In this document: positions 56,902-64,000 of the stretch, piece by piece
How the letters are laid out: each line of letters opens with the position of its first letter
How positions within the stretch are numbered: the first letter of the stretch is position 1
Source: Typha latifolia
Taxonomy: Eukaryota > Streptophyta > Magnoliopsida > Poales > Typhaceae
Length of the DNA: 64,000 bases
Direction: 5' to 3'
Assembly (NCBI GenBank): GCA_019914945.1
Contig: CM034102.1
Span: 7,057,501-7,121,500, forward strand
The notes under the pieces: model-generated
Told to the model about the DNA's origin: nothing
Databases searched by the model: none
The model's input: only the letters and a program-made list of their open reading frames with translations
Translations under genes and position numbers: made by a program

Positions 56902-57470
56902 GAAACATATAAATCAGATCCATAGTTTTATACGATATAAAATCATAACTATAGTTTTTCTTTTATATAAAAAAATTGCTGCTAGAAGGACGAGGTTTGA
57001 TTTGCTTAGTTTGAGGTTTCATTCAGTATAAATCATCTTTTATTCTGTAATATACAAAAGAGTATAAAAGCTATAGCCTATCTTGACTAATCCATCTATT
57101 TAGTTTACTTTTAGTTTATTTTAGTGTCAGGTGCTTTTATGGCATCTAGATCTATAGATGATGCATACATGAAATATGTCCAGTATAAGTGTATAACAGA
57201 TTAGTTCTTTTCTTTGTTTTTGTACTCAAATTTTTTATAAATCTACTGCTAATTAGATTTTTTGTACTCTATACTCTCTATCTTAGTTAACATTCTCTTT
57301 TGTTTTTTTTTTATCTGACAGGGTCATGATCTTTGGATAATAAATGGTAGAGCCTAATGCTACTATTTGCTCTATTTTTTTAATATGTTTGCAGTTTGTA
57401 ATATATTATAAACTTGAAATTAATCGGGTCGTGTTCGAGTTAGGGTAACCCGACCCAATTGCCACCCATA

Positions 57471-58398
57471 GATGAGGGGAGATCCTCACGTCCAGTTTGG
57501 AGGGCAGACATAACTCGCCCAGGTTTGAACCCACCCGATTTTAATCGTGATAAGCTTGATTCAAGCTCGATTTGGGTTCGGCTCTGCCTGAGTCCATTCC
57601 TATGATTTTTTAGTCCCACGTCGAATGCTTAATTTACTAAATATCGTTATATAAGGATGTTCTAGTGTGGCCCATTATAGGCCCGTTATGATATGATATT
57701 TTTAGAGCATTTCCAACTGGACTCCAAATCTCTATATTTGGAGTTTGATAGAGCTCCAATGAGACTCTATATAGGGCTCCAAATCATTGTTCATTTTTTT
57801 TGGAAATATCAGTTTTGCCCTCTAAAGCTTAAGCCAATAATTTAAATTCTATTTGTGTTAAGTTATTTTAAAATTTTAAATTTTAAATTATACAATAAAT
57901 ATACCCGTTTAACCTAACTCGATTGCCACCCCTAGATGAGGGGAGATTCTCACGTCCGACTTGGAGGGCGGGCATAACTCGCCCATGCACGGTTTGAACC
58001 CACTCGATTTCAACCGTGATAAGATTGATTCAAGCTTGATTTGGGTCCGGCTCCGCCTGAGTCTATTCCTATGATTTTTTAGTTCCGCGTTGAATGCTTA
58101 ATTTACTAGATATCATTATATAAGTATGTTCTAGTGCGGCGGCCTATTATAAATCCGTTAGATATGGTATTTTTAGAGCATTTCCAACTGGCCTCCAAAT
58201 CTCTATATTTGGAATCTGATAGAGCTCCAATGAGGCTCTATATATGGCTCCAAATCATTGTTCATTTTTTTGAATTGCCAATTCTGCCCTCAAAAGCTTA
58301 AGCCAATAATTTAAATTCTACTTGCGTTAAGTTATTTTAAAATTTTAATTTTTAAATTATAAAATAAATATTTTTTTGTTTATTATTTAAAATTGTGA
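57471..58398. repeat. Tandem duplication, about 464 bp, two diverged copies
   Basis: Unit 1 (57471-57934) and unit 2 (57935-58398) both start gatgaggggaga and share long blocks (cctatgattttttagt, cgaatgcttaatttacta, catttccaactgg, tctctatatttgga). Each is preceded by a hAT-like right end (ccaccca/ccacccc then ta). Unit differences are roughly one in ten to fifteen bases by eye, so the event is not recent. Confidence 0.85.
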
Positions 58399-59054
58399 GT
58401 GTTTTAAAATTATTCAAATAATGATACATCCAACATGAAATACATCAAATAAAAAGTAGATAAAAAAGTTACATTCCTTCATTCTTGCCTCTATCGTAAG
58501 TATTCAATTAACACATTTTGAAGCTCAAAGTAAACATTTTTATCTTGAACCTTCCTATGTCGAGCGAGGAATAGACTGATATATTCATATAAAAATTATG
58601 AAGTTTTATTGTGTAGTATCATACAAACAGTCATGATGTCATATGGTATAATCTTATCCAAAAAATATGCTGGTTCTTTAATAATGATAAATTGTGCTTG
58701 AAGAATTCCAAATTCTACATAAATGACTTACTATTCAATGCTTATTTTGATGCGTATTTCATGTAATATAATTTTTGCTTGTTGTTTCTATTTTTTTTTC
58801 TTATTTATTTAATTTTTTTTCGTAATGATGTCTATGCGCATCATATTTAATCTTTACTTAAAATTCTCTATTTAATTAAAAAAAAGTCTTATTTTAAATA
58901 TGTCGATGAGAGTTTTCCAACCATTTTTTTTTGATAAAAAATATTAAGGGGGCCTATCGATTTAAAATATAATATATAAATATATATGTTATAATAATTA
59001 AATACTAAAAGCTCTTCACTCTATATTCGGAGCCGCCTATGGTTGGAGATGCTC
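58176..59054. mobile_element. Harbinger-type MITE or decayed element
   Basis: The left end gagcatttccaactggcctc and the right end tatggttggagatgctc are inverted copies of the common plant 'GAGCATCTCCAACC' terminus. The interior (58330-58760) matches 46960-47560 in part. It includes, on the minus strand, a relic of the same transposase end (about 58600-58700). A truncated left part is also present in unit 1 of the duplication, at about 57714-57900. Confidence 0.65.
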
Positions 59055-59600
59055 TATAGTCTAGCTCGCACTTGTTATGTCCGGCTCGAGCTCGATATCT
59101 CATTCTAGCCTGTTACCAGTATAATGAGTCTAACATAATGGGTTAAATATAAAATATTATATTTTATTGGGCCGAGTTTAATAGACTTATATAAAGACAA
59201 TTTAGTTATCTTTCATGAGAACATATTTATATATTTATATATAATTTACTAAATATTCAATGTGGGACTAAAAAAATTATAGGAATACATATGTATTATA
59301 GGTCAGGCTATAGACGAGAGTTGTGGATCGGGCCGAGCGGGCAAAGACTTAGCTCATGCCGTCCACTACCATCCTAGGCTCAGGTCGAGCTTAGCCTGAT
59401 TAAAACCGGGTAGGTTCGGGCCGGATTTGGGTGGGTTAGGCGTAATGATCACGTCTAACTATAATATTTTAGTCCTGTGCAAATCCGACCTGATCCAAAT
59501 GATTTGATGGGCGTGGCAACAAACCCAAAAAGCCCGGCCCGATCCCAGCACTGCCATTCCTTTGATCACCTCTAATCTTAGCTGATAAACGTTCTATCCA
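59055..59600. other. Intergenic region before the last gene
   Basis: No gene is seen. Words such as gggccggatttgggtggg and aacccaaaaagcccggcccg suggest another hAT-type terminal array, but no pair of ends could be set. Confidence 0.4.
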
Positions 59601-59612
59601 TCACATTCTTTG

Positions 59613-59632
59613 TTCCCGCCAAATTTTGGCGC
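59613..59632 (+). promoter_or_regulatory. Paired E2F-like sites
   Basis: ttcccgcc (59613-59620) and tttggcgc (59625-59632) face each other in a near-palindromic block. Both fit the plant E2F consensus (TTTSSCGC or TTSSCGSS). They lie about 130 bp before a good splice donor, near the presumed transcription start of the downstream gene. This fits S-phase or meristem expression but is untested. Confidence 0.55.
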
Positions 59633-59639
59633 GAGATCT

Positions 59640-59766
59640 CGTCCTACCCTTTAATAAGTACTTACCCACTCCAATCACCCAAGAAATTTCCGTTCTAGGG
59701 TTATCTTTCCCGGAAGAAAGGCCGCACCTTGGAGTCTTCTTCTCGGTGGAATCTGCTTCCATTAAG
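59640..59766 (+). other. Probable 5' non-coding first exon
   Basis: The stretch ends in a strong donor (attaag|gtcagt at 59766/59767), upstream of the first coding exon whose acceptor is at 62503. The frame is open, but starts only at TTG with no ATG before the upstream stop, so it is more likely 5' UTR. The gap would be a 2.7-kb 5'-UTR intron. Confidence 0.45.
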
Positions 59767-60323
59767 GTCAGTTTTCTGGCAGATCAATTACATATCGATC
59801 TCCATCTTCGATCGACTACCCCGTTTTTACTCTCCGGAGAGGGATCTGCTAAAGGTTGGCGTATTCCTATTTGATTCGGCAGCATTGGGTCGCCGATCTT
59901 GTCCTCTGCCAAGAGTACTGGAATTGAAGTCTGATCCACGCGAGGGTTTGGTAATTTACTGATAACTTTTTTGGGATTTCTTGATGGTGCATCATTCTCT
60001 TCCTTCATTTAGTGCATCATTCTGTAAATGCTGGAAGTTTCGGTACTTAGGTATCTATCTAGTGCTTCGAGATCTGGTTTTGCTAGGGTTCCTTGCTAAT
60101 GTTGGCTATTTCTTCGTGTTGTCCATGCATTTTCCCCATTTGTCTATAAACTTGGAAGGGCTAAGCAAAATGAGGTAGATTTGATGAACGATACATTATA
60201 TTATATTTAATTATATTCTGTTTTTTCTTCAGAAAAGAGGGTTTATTAATTTGGCATTTCTATTGATATCTTCAAGCTTTCGTGCTTATGATCAACTAAT
60301 TATGCCAGTCTATAGTTGTGGTA

Positions 60324-60678
60324 AATTATCTATCTAGCTGAATTATGTACCTAAGGCAACGTATTCACTCATTAGGTAGCTGATGGTCTTGCTTTGAAGT
60401 ACTTAGTAAGCTTCCTGTCAGTTTTATGTGTTGCACCTTTCTGTTGTTATATTGAGTCAGAATTATCTATCTAGCTGAATTATGTACCTAAAGCAAGGTA
60501 TTCACTCATTAGGTAGCTGATGGTCTTGCTTTGAAGTACTTAGTAAGCTTCCTGTCAGTTTTATGTGTTGCACCTTTCTGTTGTTATATTGAGTCAGAAT
60601 TATCTATCTAGCTGAATTATGTACCTAAAGCAAGGTATTCACTCATTAGGTAGCTGATGGTCTTGCTTTGAAGTACTT
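60324..60678. repeat. Tandem repeat, 137-bp unit, 2.6 copies
   Basis: Units begin ttatctatctagctgaatt at 60326, 60463 and 60600. The first full copy differs from the others at only a few bases and the third is cut after gaagtactt. It lies inside the presumed 5'-UTR intron. Confidence 0.92.
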
Positions 60679-62506
60679 CTCATTTGAATGAATTATTTGG
60701 TAATATTTAAAAATTCTGCATTTCTAGTAAGCACTTCAATTAATGTCAATTTATTAGCACACTACTAAAAGATAGTAATAAAACTGTCAAATAATTGGTC
60801 ATTGGGTCTTAATTGAAGCGTATGTCTTGCAAGTAGCATTTTAACCTATCTTTTATCAAACCAATGAACTGATAAAAATATCAGATTCATTTAGCTTTGT
60901 AGGTTGAAATGACTTGCCTCATCTAATGGAAGATATGAGATTGGGTTTAAGTGGAGTTGAAGGAATTATATAGGAAGTCACATTGGGAACATCTTCATTG
61001 AGAAGTATTTGGATGAATGTGGCTTAAAGGTGCCTCAATGAATTCACACCTAACCCCCATTCACTTCAGATACAACTATTTTCAAATTTTGGAATATATA
61101 TTTCAGAATAACAACTAAACATCATAATATCTCTATTCTAAAATACAACTACTATTAGTCAAACTTATATTTTATACCACACTAATCCAATTACCAATTT
61201 ACTTTTAATATCTATCCCATCAGTCTACTTTATATCAAATCGAGGGGATTTGTTGTAATTTTATAAAAGATGATATTTTTTCATCTTTTTTTTAATTTTA
61301 TAATACATCAAAAGTAATTATTATGCCTTTATTCTCGAATACAAGCGAACATAGAAATAGTTATTTCTAGAATAAAATTTTTATTTTGAGAATAACAAAT
61401 ATGAATACCTATTCTTGAATTGTCTTTATTGCTAAGTGAACAAGATCATAGTCTGTGAAAGTCAATGTAACTTAAGATCAATCATGGCAACTCTTTTTTC
61501 CATTTTCGTAAATGTACCTTGCAATAAGTCTTATGAGTACTCTAAACTTGTTATATTACAAAGGCAAAAAATAAATTTAAGTCCACTGAAATGGGTCATA
61601 ATTTTCATGATTTTTGTTTCAAAATGATGTGGTCATTATTTTTTAATAACTTCAAATGACATGATGGCTTGCTGAATCCTTTAGTTAAGTTTTATTCTCT
61701 GTTTGTTGTTGATGTCATTTTTAAATCATGGTCTGGTTCCGATTTTTGCTATTGTACTTTTGAAACCTTGATTCACATTTAGTCTATTTTTTTGGAAGGA
61801 TTTTTCTATTAAAAGTGGTTTGTCTCAACACCTACACCACTTTCCTTAGTCTGCCCGTTGAATGGAAAGAATTGAGTGCTGGAGTTCTGCTTTAACTTTT
61901 GAATGTTTTACTTTTCCTTATGTTCCATGAATTGTGATCTTTGAGCATTTGTGTTATCTCTCTGTCAAGCTTACTGTGAATCACGTTCAGTAATCCTTTG
62001 TTTTTTATTCTTGAGGAGGAATCCTCAGCCCAAAATGTTCATTAGGCAATGGATAGGTGTAAACATATAGAAAGAAAGAGCACATGACACTAGTCAACTG
62101 TTCTGGAATGAAAATTGGCTAGCATTCCCTTTCTCTTATATCAACTTTTTCGCTGCTGATTCTAGCTTGCTTTTGCTTCTTTGCTAGCTAGCTTATTCTT
62201 GTCATCTCTGTGAGATTCCATGGTGGCACTAGGTAGCAGTAGCTTGCTATAGTACTTTCAGAAATGGGACAGTTGCCTCTCAGCAGTATGAACTATGATT
62301 TTGTAGTGTCCAATTGACAAGCATTTGTCATACCTGTGGACCCTATTCCATCATCACACATACATGCATACCTACATGAATTATCAGTAATAACCTGTCT
62401 ATCCACTATTTCTATGTCTACAGGATTACAGTGAATATAACGGACCTGAGTAGGCCAATAGTGTCTTTGCCATAAAGGGGGCAAGAAGTGTATATTGTTT
62501 CAGGTT

Positions 62507-64000
62507 ATGATGGGTGGTTTAGCATTAAAAGATCAATGCACAAATCTCCCAAGAAGAAGATCGCTAAGGCTGAAGGGTATCAGTGCCATATATGATGCAG
62601 AAGATGGCAAAAATGTTGATTCACATTCAAAACTTCAAGAGAAGGGTAGTGGTAGAAATACTTATTATACTGGGAATAGTGTCAAAGTTGAGGTACTGGA
62701 CCCTGAAGAAAACACTGCTCCCTGGATATCAGAAAATGGTGTCACAGTTGCCTCTGTCAGCAACAGAAATGATGAGAATTCTAGTAGTCAAGAAGGGAAC
62801 AAAGACATTGATGAACAAAATCCTCTGGAGATATCTTTAAAGGATCTACGAGCTAGGTGCAAAGTTAAGAAGCAGAAGGTCCGAAAATCTGTTTCTTCTG
62901 TAGAAGTTGATATTTCAAGCATCCTCCATCACGATCAATCTACAAAATGGAATGCTACAATCATGAAAATGAAAGAAGAGGAGCCTGACCTAGAGGAACC
63001 TCTTATTAACTTAAAATTGAAGCGCTCAAAAGCATTCCCTATTAATATAAATAAAAGAAAAGGTGCATGTTTATCTTCACAGTGCTTGGACCTAATAGAT
63101 GTAGTATCTTCAAATAGATACTCTTCCAATTCTGCGAATATCCCTATATCTACTGCAACAGAGTATCCATGTGCAGGCATGCTTGCAAAAGATAGCGATG
63201 TAGATCTGGAAGACTCAAAAAGTGCTGCAGGTGAGTGGTAGATCGTTGGAGATCTGAATATCCTCTCTTGGAATGTCTTATTGATTGTACTAAATGCTCA
63301 TTAAATATTTTCTTTGCTTGATAGAATTGCAGGAGGGTACCATCAGTTATTATTAGTTTTAACTTTTAAGGTGCTGATTAATGAGAATTCTTCCTTTTCA
63401 GGTCATGATGCAGAAAATCTCAGAATGGGTGGGAAAAACATGTTTATTGAATCAAACAAACCTTACCTGTCTTCAGAACATGAAGATCTATATGCTGGAA
63501 GCCCTGATGTAGTTTGCCATGTCAAAAGTGAGGTCTTTGATACCTCCTCCTCACTTGGGGTAGATATGAATGCTAATTCTACTTCAGAAATTGATTTTTT
63601 TGACAGTTCATCTGGTGAGGCCCTTCAGAAAGTAGGGAATAGAAATTCAGATAGTAGAAAATTAACTTTCACCAGCGAACCCGTTGATATATGCCATGAT
63701 CTCAGTGAACTAAATCTTAAAAATCCTGCATTGATTTATTCCACCAAAACTGGGAGTTTGGATGATGATATTGTGATGCATGAAAAGACCATTGGTGCAT
63801 CTTCTGTTTCAATGAATTTCATTGCTAAAGCCATTTGTCCTCAGAAATCATCTGCTGGTCAAGTTGAGATAACTAATGGAAATGTGCTGGCCAGTGTAGA
63901 TTTAACTTCTCTTCCTGACAAATATACATCTTGTTGTCTTAATGAGTCTTGTGATGACTATATGGGAAATAACGAATACTTCTGCCGACCAGAAAGTGTT
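62507..64000 (+). CDS. Unrecognised nuclear-type protein, first coding exons (3' end outside window)
   Basis: Exon A runs from an acceptor at 62502-62503 (gtttcag|gtt) with ATG at 62507 to 63230 (gcag|gtgagt). Exon B starts at 63402 after tttcag and stays open to the window end. The phases agree (codon GG-T spans the junction). Together they give about 440 residues with no stop. The N-terminus has a basic PRRRSLRLKG stretch that could be a nuclear localisation signal. A second basic block is RARCKVKKQKVRKSV. A third is LKLKRSKA. The rest is acidic and serine-rich, low in hydrophobic runs, with no signal peptide or membrane segment; this looks like a long disordered region of a chromatin or nuclear protein. 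I do not recognise the family. The E2F-like sites 2.9 kb upstream may control it. Confidence 0.75.

Larger units (their letters stand above)
49863..57470. mobile_element. hAT-like element split by a gypsy element
   Basis: The ends tagaggtagcaaatcttgac and acccgacccaattgccaccc(ata) are inverted and match the family at 7439-8756. They are flanked by gatgagga (49855-49862) and gatgaggg (57471-57478), 7 of 8 identical. Without the gypsy insert (51032-56901) its own length is about 1.75 kb. No transposase is seen. Confidence 0.7.

Noticed and set aside
59626..59874. Frame starting MARDLVLPF as coding exon 1 of the last gene
   Set aside because: The first codon is TTG and no ATG precedes it before a stop; better seen as 5' UTR, although its frame would join the next exon.

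Overview
This is nuclear DNA from a flowering plant. Two genes are recognisable plant genes with GT-AG introns (COP9 signalosome subunit 4 and the plastid outer-envelope pore protein OEP24). A third is the start of an unrecognised nuclear-type gene. Most of the rest consists of plant transposable elements: Ty3/gypsy LTR elements, an L1-type LINE, hAT-like and PIF/Harbinger-like DNA elements, solo LTRs and a SINE-like piece. I cannot place the species. All homology statements come from recognising protein and motif patterns by eye; no database was searched.

Layout. 1-17145 (+) holds the last nine exons of CSN4. One of its introns is 8.4 kb long and carries a hAT-like element (7439-8756) and a second DNA element (8941-14144). 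The second element is itself interrupted by a hAT MITE (9419-10000) and a decayed gypsy element (10061-14101). 17146-18300 is plain intergenic DNA. 18300-26690 is a decayed L1 LINE, interrupted by a hAT MITE (23451-24047) and a solo LTR (24682-26440). 26850-40490 is a gypsy gag-pol body on the plus strand, split by three solo LTRs, one lying inside another, and followed by its 3' LTR. 40685-43478 is a gag-only gypsy derivative on the minus strand. It lies 37 bp beyond the OEP24 stop codon. 43515-45155 (-) is OEP24, with three exons.

46940-47830 is a Harbinger-like element with a transposase remnant. 49863-57470 is a hAT-like element split by a third minus-strand gypsy element (51032-56901), whose right LTR contains part of another LTR element with a long open frame. 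57471-59054 is a duplicated flank with a Harbinger-type MITE. 59580-64000 (+) is the promoter, a probable non-coding first exon and the first coding exons of an unrecognised gene, with paired E2F-like sites.

The strongest results are insertion boundaries that can be read directly: 5-bp duplications for LTR elements, 8-bp duplications for hAT-like elements, and reading frames that resume exactly across an insertion. Four points deserve most attention. The first is a gypsy element whose LTR end contains tandem copies of the tRNA primer-binding site. The second is an LTR / LINE tail / OEP24-flank block that occurs twice, 14 kb apart. The third is a 225-codon open frame next to the 3' LTR of a non-autonomous element. 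The fourth is the set of E2F-like sites before the unrecognised gene. I found no CRISPR array, rRNA, intact tRNA gene or bacterial-type operon.
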